Shown here piece by piece: positions 1 to 10,400 of a stretch of 64,000 bases of DNA (the first letter of the stretch is position 1; each line of letters opens with the position of its first letter). The position numbers and the translations under genes were made by a program. This DNA comes from Mnemiopsis leidyi (taxonomy: Eukaryota > Ctenophora > Tentaculata > Lobata > Bolinopsidae), in NCBI GenBank assembly GCA_000226015.1, contig JH152834.1, positions 73,155-137,154 on the forward strand, in the 5' to 3' direction. The notes below the pieces were generated by a model. The model did not search any database and was not told where the DNA came from. It worked only from the letters and a program-made list of their open reading frames with translations.

Positions 1-1543
1 AGAGAGAGAGAGATAGAGGGTGAGGAACAATATGGTACGTAAGTTGGGTATGGATAAATAGAGGGATCAATCAAGACATTAAGATAGATCCACGTAGGTT
101 GCCTTTCATGGAGAGCGATCTTGTAACATTGCCAAGGTTCACGATATCAATTATACCAAATAAGGCATGTCAAATAACACGCGGGGAGAGACTCAGCCAA
201 GTCACTCCGAGGGAACACATTAAATATCTATGATACAGCGCTGGTACACGCTGTTCCATTAACTCTACACATGGTACATGTAATGTGATGGTTTTAGTGG
301 GTAACACTGGGCAGGGTATTCTTTTAAACATGGCGCAAATTACGATTTCGGTATTATGTGTCATTTGAGTCAATAAAACCGGGCGATAATAAATGGTCTT
401 GAGAGAGAATTGCTAAACTGGGCCGATTTATGAAACTTGCAAATGGATCTTGCAACAATTCTTGCAAAATAAGTAAATGATATTGAGCAACGTAAAATTG
501 GGACAAACCCCTTCAGCATGCTGGAATCTGCAGTATGATTTGTAAATGAAAACTTAAATATGTTATGTGTCGATTTAAGCTGGTGAACTCTGATTGGTTA
601 AAATTTTGCACGCTATTAAAAGCCAGAGAGGCGGAGATTTTATCATATCGAAAGGTAGATTGTTACCGAGGGTAATATCTAAATGGTCATAGCATCCAAA
701 GGTGGGTCATTTCGTATAGCTTAGTGGACTAGGAAACAATGATCAGTACATTGAGGCGTTACTTGATGAGCACACTGATATCTCGTGTGACAGCAGTTCA
801 ATGAAAAAGTTAGCCGTCAATGCAATGGGCCCATATCTTATACTTAGACTGTGTTAAAATAATTGTCCCCTACGTTTTAGCAATTGCAGTGAACGTTTTG
901 TGTAAAAAAATCAAGGCTTGCACGGACTTTCTTTCTCTCAATATGCTTTCTGCTGCTGTGTAATTTTTTTGTTATTCTATTCATTATCTTTATCCTCATA
1001 CCAAATGGTAAAAATGTTGATCTGGACCATTACCAAAACTCCAAAATACAGTGTCCCACTAAACCAGTTACAGGATCCCTCCCTGTGATCGCATCACTTA
1101 ACAAGAAATGTGACCGCTCGTTTATCTCGCCGGCTGCTAATTTCCCCTCCTATGTCAACAGCAATTTTACTTTTTAACATATTTTGTTAGTGGAAATTGA
1201 ATGCTCACTGTAACATTTGTATACACCAAACTAATATAGCGACATAACGTTCCAGTGTAAAGTACGTGCAAATAATGTATCCTCTATACCGTATACACGA
1301 TAAGTTTGATAAAGAAGCACGTAACACTACGTACGTACGTACTTGCACACGACAAAAAGTTGGTATACACAATTTCCAACCAACCTTTCGATAGGAAAAA
1401 TTTCAACAAAAAGCGAGGATTACACTAACGTCATGTCACCAACGAACATGACAAAACACCGCCACGTAAAACAACCACGAACATGACGAAACTTTGCCAC
1501 GTAAAACAACCACGAAACTTTAAAAAACAGTTGAAGAACAAAC
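1..1543. other. Non-coding, nothing recognised
   Basis: AT-rich sequence opening with a short AG/GA simple repeat. I found no exon with recognisable protein similarity. The last few hundred bases may be intron or 3' part of the minus-strand LDLa-domain gene that follows, whose open exon ends at 1544 with a donor site, so at least one more exon of that gene should lie at lower coordinates. Confidence 0.4.
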
Positions 1544-2156
1544 CGCAGTCCTGTTCGTCAGAGTTGTCAAAGCAGTCCGGTACGTGATCACACTGCTTGG
1601 CGGAGGGTATACAGTTACCCAGATGACACTGAAACTCGTCCTCGGCACACGTGTCTGAGGGGTGTGTCATGTTCATGTTTATTATGTAAAAGTTCATTTC
1701 AGAAAAATTAAAAGTTCAACAACTTACGTGTTTCACAGTCTAGTTCAACAACTTACGTGTTTCACAGTCCAGTTCAACAACTTACGTGTTTCACAGTCTA
1801 GTTCAACAACTTACGTGTTTCACAGTCTAGTTCAACAACTTACGTGTTTCACAATCTAGTTCATCCTTCCCAGTATCCACACAATCCACAGAGCCGTCAC
1901 AGATAAAAGCTTGGTGATAACAGTCAGGGGAACCCTCTGAAATTGTACACAAATCAGCGTAACTAATATTTACACAAACAGTTTGTCATGATCAGTAAAC
2001 TAAAGGTTGATAACTAAAGGATTAATAGGTATAAAATTAAAGTGTTGTGGTGTAAGAAACTAAATGAAAAAAATGTATACATTAAAAATGTACGATTTTC
2101 TAGGGTAAATATACCTCCACAGGAAAGATAACCTTCAGGACAGTTTGCTGCTACTC
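1544..2156 (-). CDS. LDL-receptor class A repeat protein (partial, three exons)
   Basis: Three minus-strand exons with compatible phases encode two adjacent LDLa modules: 2115-2156, 1844-1936 and 1544-1654. The first module starts in the short exon ([15 protein letters not shown]) and ends with the acidic calcium-binding pattern [12 protein letters not shown]. The second reads [17 protein letters not shown] and ends [11 protein letters not shown]. Six cysteines per module and the D-x-S-D-E calcium motif are visible in the second; the first has a slightly degenerate acidic motif. LDLa modules are extracellular ligand-binding units of lipoprotein receptors, proteases and matrix proteins. The gene continues on both sides (the last exon ends in a donor and the first begins with an acceptor), so the full protein type is unknown. 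The donor after 1844 is repeated five times in tandem. Confidence 0.8.
1714..1858 (-). repeat. 29-bp minisatellite built from an exon end plus its donor site
   Basis: Five head-to-tail copies of a 29-bp unit start at 1714, 1743, 1772, 1801 and 1830. On the coding (minus) strand each unit carries about 22 nt matching the 3' end of the LDLa exon (GAACTAGAxTGTGAAACAC) followed by the donor GTAAGTT. The array therefore repeats the exon-intron junction itself. The unit length is not a multiple of three, so downstream donors would shift frame. Confidence 0.9.
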
Positions 2157-3170
2157 CTTGAAAAAAAATAAAGTTTAAATTCAGCATTTTGAATCATCAT
2201 TCATTGAAGTACAAGTGAAGCTAAAGATAAAAACGACGATCGAAACAAGCTTTTGTAATAATCTTTATACGAAATTTAAAAACTTGTTAACTTTACAAAC
2301 TTGATGACAGAAGAATGGACAGGAATCCTATGTAAACTCTTAGATCATTCATCAAGCAATTCCACGTCGATAAACATAATTAACAGGGGCTGTGAAGAGA
2401 AGTTTGATATGTTAGTAATACAAAAACATCATCATATCATCATAGATATATACTATCATATAATTCGAAGTTAGGGCCACACTGGGTAAGAGGAGGGAAA
2501 TGAAAAGCTCACAAGTCACACCCACTGTATCTATGTAGTTTAACAAATACTTCAAGTCTTATCACATCCCTTAATACTGCTGTTCCATTCCACATACTGC
2601 TGTTCCAGCGTTTTTACTGCATAAAAGAATAAGAAAATTGAATGAAAATGATTGACAGATAGATGATTAATCAATGATTTAATCAAGAGCAGCAAGTAAA
2701 TCACACCTACAGATGAAAAAGGTTTTCAAAGATGATAGCTCTCATGTTTCCTTTGAAGCCTTCCTTTGAAGCTCTCCAGTCCTATCCATTGGTCACTTCT
2801 CCTATCTAGTTTGAACCCCATTTTAGCACTCTCCTTTACCTTACCTCTCCAGCTTGCATCATTCAATTTTTTTCCGTTTTTCATCACTCTATAAAACCTC
2901 TTTTCTCTCTTCATTCACCAATCCACTTTCTTCCCTGCTATCCTCTTTCATCAATAGCAGCTTAAATGGTCCCTTTCAGATTTTGCTACTTTTGGACCTA
3001 TCTAAAATTCTGTAAAGAAGAACATGCTTCCTTTTAGGATCCAGAGGCTGTAGATCAATGAGACCTACAAGATGTGACCAAGTTTAAGCTGATTGGACCT
3101 TGCGTTTAGGAGTTAGAGCCAAAAAGTAGGGTAAATTCGGGGTTTTTGGTTGTGACGTTTGTTTGACCGG
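2157..3170. other. Non-coding, nothing recognised
   Basis: AT-rich stretch upstream of the LDLa exons, probably intron or intergenic. A minus-strand open frame near 2726-2914 is lysine-rich and shows no recognisable domain. I see no repeat family shared with the rest of the window. Confidence 0.35.
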
Positions 3171-3177
3171 GCTTTAG

Positions 3178-4257
3178 ATTACCCTCAATATCTTCTAAAG
3201 TAAAGGAGATGTGGTTTTGAAAAATAGATTACCATAAGCAAGGTCCCCAGGTAGATATGAGAATCGAAATTTTCTGGAGTAGTGAAAGTTGTTAACCCTC
3301 AATTTTGACTCATTTACATCAACTCTATGGTTGCCCTGCTATTACAACAGTTTTGTTCCCTAATTTGCCAAAAATGTGGTAAAGTTTTGGGTTTTTGGTC
3401 ATTTTTTGACCCAAATTTATGCAGTCAAGACTAAATTTACCCTGGAAAAGATATCAATACATTATTCTTGATGAATTATTCGACAGAATTATTATGTGAA
3501 AAGGTTTCTTGCCCTTTTTCACGAAAAAATTACCCTCAAAGATAACAGGCTGTCCAATCTATGAGCAAAAATGAGGTTATCCTCAATTTTATCACATAAA
3601 ATGACATTTTGATTTCAATTTTTCACCCTAGAATGGTCTGGTATCGTGAAAACTAACCACCTCATCAGGTTTTATTCCTATTCATGCAGCAGGAGTGAAA
3701 AATGAGGGTGTTGAAAATTTGAATTCCGTTGGTCAATTCTGTCGGTAGCAAGTTTTATCCTCAATAAGAGCTAAAACTTGAAAACTGCTAATTCCATGAG
3801 TGGGAATGTTGCCTTGGGTATGGAACAGCATCAGAATTACCGTTGATATCATCAAAATATGACATTTGAGGGTAATTTAAAAAGACCTCTCATCCAAAAA
3901 TTTGAAATTATCCTCGATTTGAGCACAAATCCAAAGTTTTTGATGTTTTAGTGATTACATTAAGTCAAGTATGCATTGGGACAACAATATGATATGAAAA
4001 AATCCCAAAAGAGTTACCCTCAATTGAACTAGGTAAGATTATATAAATGGAATTTTATGGCCCAGCTTTATGTTATCCACAATATTTGCCTTCAAACAAC
4101 CTTCATCTTCAAGAATTTTGATCACATTAGTTAGGCAATCATCTGCTGATTCAAAGTTTGAAAAAATTAGCCTCAGATGCTTTATAGGAGCCATTTCGTG
4201 AGCAAAATTCGAGGTTATCCTCAAATTTCTCACCTAAAAAACAGTATATCCTCAATA
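3178..4257. repeat. Dispersed TTAYCCTCAAT motif field
   Basis: A motif close to TTACCCTCAAT or TTATCCTCAAT recurs about ten times within 1.1 kb: near 3178, 3292, 3531, 3577, 3755, 3908, 4013, 4214 and 4247, and once inverted near 3866. Spacing is irregular and the sequence between copies differs, so this is either a badly decayed tandem array or a cluster of short sites. No coding potential is evident. Confidence 0.5.
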
Positions 4258-4639
4258 ATCTCACTTTGGAAGTTATGGTTAAGGTTTTCCCAGATAATCC
4301 ACCAATATGAACAGCTATTGAGTATGTTAACCTAAAAAATTAACAAAGCAAATAGATAGATAATTGTCTGAAAATAGGCCAAAAATGAATGTCATAAATT
4401 GGGACCATTTAAGCTGATATTGATGCTCTAGTATTTGATGCCTAAACCCAACACCATAACTATGCCCCGGTCCCCTGGCTACGCCAGAGGCACCTTCATA
4501 GGGAGCATCAAATCTTCATCAAATATGGGCAATTTTGCAAGATTAACTATATTAACTAGCAAAATGATGTTTTGGTTTAATAACTTTACTGTTTATTCAA
4601 GCTTTTCGGCCATAATTTCACATATTGACAAGACTTACA

Positions 4640-4712
4640 GCATTATGCCACCCTTTCAGTACAACTGAAAAAGCCAGGGTACAGGTGTAACCAATAATAA
4701 TACAAATATTGA
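4640..4712 (+). mobile_element. SINE 3' tail fragment
   Basis: This matches the last 60-70 bp of the tRNA-derived SINE seen complete at 52.73 kb: CCTTTCAGTACAACTG, then AAAGCC, GGGTACAGGTGTAAC and a tail of short AATA/CAAAT repeats. The 5' tRNA-like part is missing, as expected for a 5'-truncated or partly deleted copy. Confidence 0.7.
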
Positions 4713-5480
4713 TTACCCAACAGACCTCAGCTCAGTGATCCTCGCCACTAAATATTCGACTGTTGACCTCTAGTCCATAACCAGATCATAGAGGAATCTT
4801 CCATGTTTAATGGGTTATTGTACAAGCGTAAACCAATTTTTTCTTCTGTATCAATAGATAACATTTATTACTACGATTTGGTAGCACTTATCCTGCTCTC
4901 TTATCACACTCAACTTTGTGATAAGCAGCCCATTGAATAGCCTTGTTTGCTTGTTGGGTGGCTTTTTTGCATACACAGTTGCGTGGTAATACCAAATGCC
5001 CCAAGGGAGTTGACATAACGGTTGATCCAGCGTCAATTAATTCTAGAGAGGAATTTAGCCGGATAGTTGACCACAGTGCTGATGATATCTTATGTGTGCC
5101 TTCTGTAAGAAGTGGGCTCCAATCAGCCCCTGCTCGCAAGGAGACAATTAGGTAGCCCAATTGGTAGTTTGTCTCTTGATTTTAAGAGCTGATATAAGGT
5201 CTCATTGTGATTTGTGATGTTGTTTTAGGGTGTTAAGTGGTTTAGTTTGATGCAGACTGCCTGTTCAGCCTGTGTAAAGTGAATAGTAATAGTTCTATAA
5301 TACTTTCAACAATCACTATGAAATTCTCCGTTTTTGTAGAATTGGAGCATGGTAGTTGCAAGTTGGTTTGATGTTTTTCTCGTGAGCAGTTATTTAATTA
5401 TGAAGCTAGAAAGAATAAGGTTGTGATGAAGTAAAAGTGGATTTGAGATGAATATCAAAGCTTTTCATGTAACATTTGTC
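4713..5480. other. Intergenic, weak open frame only
   Basis: A compositionally more balanced stretch at 4888-5160 is open on both strands for 70-90 codons. Neither translation resembles a family I know, and no splice or start context favours a gene. It may be a fragment of an unrecognised mobile element. The rest is AT-rich and featureless. Confidence 0.3.
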
Positions 5481-5499
5481 AGGATCCAACCTTGTCTGA

Positions 5500-7215
5500 T
5501 TCTCTTAACCAAGTGCTTACGCCGCTGCGAAGCGCGCAAAATGGCTCTGGTTCACCTAACCAGGTGCTTACGCCGCGCGCAGCAAATGCTACGCAGCAAA
5601 AGAGCTGATCTGGTTAGAGCAAGCGGACACTTACCGGGCGATATGCGGCTCTCTCTACGCGTACGTTTCCCTCCGATTGCATAAAGCAACAATGAGCCTG
5701 AGGTCCCCAACTCCCCAGGTAAGCGGACACACATAGTGTGTGAGCTATTGTGTATTGCGTCGCGCGCCCGTCCTAATTTCGCGCAAAGCTTCCACAGGGA
5801 TATACTTGTTTAGCAACTACACAGCTAGAACAAACTGGTGGCGCGCGAAACGCTCTGTTTAAAGATCAAAACACGTTTATCCCTGTGCGAGCTTTGCATG
5901 AAGTTAAATAAAAACGAGTACGCGGCCCGGCCCTATACACTATAGGGGCCAACGCAATAAGCCGTTACGCAAGACAAGCCTATTCTGCACCGCCTAACCA
6001 GTTTGCAGATGTTTGACTCTGTCTTACCCTCATTCGAAGCAAATATAATCAATAATAGAAAAGAAATCAAAATGACGGGAGTGGGGAGGGTGCGCACTAC
6101 TGTACATGTACATCTATTCAGTATTCAGGTGCTTACGCACGCTACGCAAAATTAGGGCTAGGGCTCTGGTCAGAGCAACAAGCCTACATAGCTCTGTGGC
6201 TCACCACTCACACTGCGCGCGCCTTATTGCCTATCGGAACTGGGAACGCCAAAGCCCTTTTGCGCGCGTCGCGTGCGTAAGCACATGGTTAGGTGAACAC
6301 TTATTTGTCATTGCTAAACCAGGATAGGCCGTATGATATGTGTTCAACGGGCGATGCGCGTCTAGAATTTCTTCGAAATGCGTGACAGCGCGTGATGGCC
6401 GCGACAGTAGGTTATCATGTCAACCTACAAGATATGTGTGCGCGCGCGGCTCCAAATTTCGACAGGTCGTCATGCGTCAGTTGTCGAGGTGTTACCCGAC
6501 TCGCGCGCGGCTCGCAATTTGCTGCCCTCCTGGCGTTTCGCAGTTTGCTGCTTATGCTCTCCTGGCGTTTCGTTAGAGAGTAAGACGGATATATCATCTC
6601 GTCAAGTCGTCAGCTCACTTGTGTGAGCAAGCTACGTACTACCGAGTGAGCAAGCTGGCGAAGTTGCAATCCTATCCGAGTTCTAGTTTGCGTTTGGAGC
6701 CGCGCGCGTACACATGCACATATGATTTATACTCAATACTCATATACTGGCAACAACGTGGGGCAAGTTAGAATTAGAGCAACTTGACAACTTGACATTT
6801 TATTCTTTGCGAATGAGGGTCGAACAAACCAGGCCAGCCTCACGTCGACACATTCGAGAAATTATTTTTATTGAAAATTTCCAGCGTTCTAGGCGGTTGT
6901 CTGAGCTGACTTTGAGTTTGTCCGACCCTCATTCGAAGCGGAGAATAAAATGGCCAATGACGGTTGGGTGCGCGCTGCTGTACAATCTAGGCGGCTGCAT
7001 CACGCAAGCTGGTTTCACCGCGACAAAGAAATTCTTTGCAACAAAATCTCTATCTTGCCTGGGGACCTCAGTTTTTGTTGCTTTACGCAGCGCCCTGTAA
7101 TCTTTATCAGATCGGTAGATCACGTTGGGAACAATTTGTCGCGGTGATACCCGACTCTCGCAGCTTAAAGCTGAACTTTTCGTTAGAACGGTAGACGGAT
7201 ATAATCTCGTCAAGG
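5500..7215. repeat. GC-rich composite repeat, copy 1
   Basis: CpG-rich block unlike its AT-rich surroundings, assembled from motifs that recur in both orientations. M1 is CACCTAACCAGGTGCTTACG (about 5549, with variants at 5509 and 6130 and an inverted copy at 6262-6300). M2 joins CCCTCATTCGAAGC to AAAATGACGG and GGTGCGCxCT (6020-6100 and 6925-6985, with an inverted start at 6809). M3 begins TTGTCGCGGTGATACCCG and ends GACGGATATAATCTCGTCAA (7134-7213, diverged copy 6478-6617). A fourth motif (GGCGATGCGCG ... GGCCGCGACAGTAGGTTATC) lies at 6350-6415. The same four motifs occur at 55.5-57.0 kb. No coding sequence or terminal repeat typical of a known superfamily was found. Confidence 0.7.
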
Positions 7216-7400
7216 AAGAATAAAAATAAAATAAAACGAGTAAAATAAGTTTTGGAAATAGGCAGCATCGAATATGATATCTTACACTAACATAATCTGA
7301 ACAATCGGCATATCAATTACGTAAGTAACTAAATTAAATTTTAAACACTTGACTAGTTACAATATAATTTTCAAAAACAAACTCCAAGATTGTTTTAAGT

Positions 7401-10400
7401 TCATTGGTTTTTGAGAATAAGAGCAACAGATTTAAGTTTCCAAGAAGCAGTAGATCCGGGACAGGGTATCTTGATGGAAGTGACCTGGTGTTCTCGGAGA
7501 CTGTTGTAGTAGACAGGGGTCTCCAGCAGGTTGTCCTTCTTGCCTCCCTTGCCAGCTGGGACCCAGGCTACCGAACAGTTGGAAATGGGACAGTTAGACG
7601 GTGAGTCTCTAGAACATTCCACCAGTTTGTGTCCGTCAAACAAAGCTCCCTCTATCGTCAAACCCTCTATGGTTACCCGACAGGCAGCCTTGCTGAGACC
7701 TGAACTAGGTCCCCAGTCAGAAACAAACTCTAAACTGTTTATAGGCAGGTTTAACTTCCTTGCCGACTCTTGTCTCAGAGCGTTCAGGAAAACAGCCGGG
7801 TTGAACAGTTCCGAGAGGTCAGCAGGAGAGGAGAGAAGTGTTCCTGACTGGCACCTCTCTACCCAACCTCCCAGAGCAAGGGTCTTGCTTACCAGGGACC
7901 GTAACCAGTGTATTGGGGCGGCAGGACCCTCCCACTTTCTACACCAGGACGCCGGAACTTCGTGTTTCAGGAGAGCAGAAGCGTTCTGTTTCACGTCTGT
8001 TGTCAGCAGCAGAGTACCTCGGATAACCTTGCTGATCTTGGAAAGATCCCCGTGTACTTGTTGTAGGAGTTTTATAGCCATCTGTCTCTCTAAGAGGAGG
8101 AACGCGAGGAGCGGAGGGTCTTGTTCCCCTGGAGCTGGAATCTGATCGGAGGATAGTTTTACCAGGTCACTTCCCTGGTTCAACCTCTTCCAGAGCTGGA
8201 GGAATGGAGACAAGTCTTTAGTCCAGCGAGTCTTGTCGAACTGTTCGTCCTCCAGACTTGGTCGAGACACCAGCACCAGCTGAGAGAGAACACTTTTAGC
8301 GACACTCCTCTGTTGAGAACGGTCTATGTTCTGTGGCAGGTTGAACATAGCGGGGGTGTCGGTTTCCGGGAGAGCGGTGATGGCTTTCACGAAATCTTTG
8401 TGGTTGACAGACAGAGGAAGTTCCAGAATTCCCGCCAGTTTCTTCCTCCCTTTACCTCCCAGGACATCCCGGTCAAAGTACTGGTGTAGATACGCTCGGA
8501 GAACCTCCAGATCATAATTGTTGTCAACCCTACCTCCGAACACCGCGTTCTCAAACAGTCCGTGAATAAAGTCCCACTGGATACTCCCAGTGCTGGTACA
8601 AAGTCGATCTATGATATCCGCTCCTGACCGCAGATCTGCGTTGCTGAACTCGTAAAACTTGGTCCAGCCTTGGGGTATGAAGTTTCTTCTCTCCTGGATT
8701 ATAGCGTGGAACCAGGCCAGAGCGAACAGGGCTTGACTCCTAACGGGCTGATGTCCCTTTTCAATGAACTGCGGACTCCAGGCCTCGTACGTTCGGAGCA
8801 GATTCTTCTTCACACCAGGCGGAGACTCGTACGTGACTTTTAGAGAACTTTCCAGCAGGACTAGAGGGAACTTTATGTGTGGTTCAGCTGTCAACCAGAG
8901 TCTAAAGTTGGCGTGAGGTTTAAGTGCGTTTATCTCTTTCTCCAACACAGGAGCCCAGGCGATTACCAGATGGAGATTCTTTAAACACAACCACATACCC
9001 TTGCCAGCACACTCTCGGAGCTGTTGTAGAGCGTATTGGGACTGTCCCTGGCCCATAGCAACTTGTACATAGTTACTAGGCCCCACTACCTGGTGGGCAA
9101 GTTCCTGAAGTTCCTGACTCACGTCAGAGCCTGGAGATATCAAGATCAGGATAGGTTCCTCCGCTCTTGTCTGTTCCTGGTAGAGTCGCTTCAAGTTAAC
9201 CACAGGAGGAGAGAGCTCCCGGACTCCAAGGGCTCTCTGAGCAAACAGCTGCATGCTGCTGATCAGTCGGTCCGGTCTGAGGGCCTGGACTATGAGGACC
9301 TGCTGGAACGCAGACACCTGACTGCTTACACTTCTAGGGATCTCCTTCTCACACTCCTTAGCAGACCTAAAGTTGCTCCACAGGTTCTCATCCTCCAGAT
9401 GTAGTTCCCTATAGAGGGCAGGAGTCGCAGACTCTAATAGAGCCACAGTTGGTACCAGTTCAGCTGAAATCCAGGAGGGGTATTTCTCTGCCATGGCTTG
9501 TTGGGACTCCTGCCTCCTCAACATAGTGTCGGTCACAATTTGTCCGGTCAGCAGTTCCCACTCACTCTCCTTGAACATGTCAGGATGCATGCCGTGAACC
9601 AGGTGCAGTGCAAACATCAGTCTGTCTGCTTTGAAGAGAGACCTACAGATACTTTCGTACAGCAGAACTTTCAATGTAGCTTCAAGAGAATCAATCCTGT
9701 CTTTTCCACCAGCTGAAGACTTAGACTGAAGTGCCTCCTTGAAGACAGCAAGGAAAGATGATAGACTGAACCTGTACATACAGTTGACCGCACTCAGAGA
9801 CTTGATAACGAAGTAGAGGGTAGCCCCGGTTTCAGCTAACTTGAGATAGATGTTCCGTTCTTCATCCAGAGACGCCTGCAAGTTCTGAGACTCAGTCAGA
9901 GCCTCCATGATAACAACACTGTTCTTTTTCGTCTGGTTAAGACTCTCAATCAGAGCTTTGTTCTCTAGGATGCTACCCTGAGCGTTAGCCAACTCCTGCA
10001 GCAGGGACTCCTCCAGCTTGTTCAGTTCGACTTTCTGAGACTCCTCCTTAGCCAGGAGAGCGCTCTTCCTTTCCTCCAGTTGGGGCTTCTCGTGTTGGAT
10101 TGTCACCGCCAGTAACTGACCTGTCAGACCTGCCCGAGTGGTGGAGAAGTTCACGATGCTCAGCAGTGCTACTGAACTTGGAGGGAGGTCTGGCTTGGGG
10201 TTCCGGGTTGTCAGGAATAGTTTGAAGTCCTCGTTGTAATCCATCAACTTCTCACCAACCTGAACAACTGATCTGGGACCATGAGATATAAAGTCTCCTC
10301 GAAGAAGCGGGAAGAGTGCCGGGTCTATGGTGTCCATTTCTTGGATTAGCAGAGTTTTACCAAAGCGGACAGCTAGTTCGAGCGCTGTCATAAAACCACT

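Noticed and set aside
1714-1858. CRISPR-like array of five regular 29-bp units
   Set aside because: The units are directly adjacent with no unique spacers, and the unit is explained by the exon end and donor of the LDLa gene in an animal genome.
4888-5160. Protein-coding gene on either strand
   Set aside because: Both strands are open for 70-90 codons with no known domain, no splice context and no support for a start.
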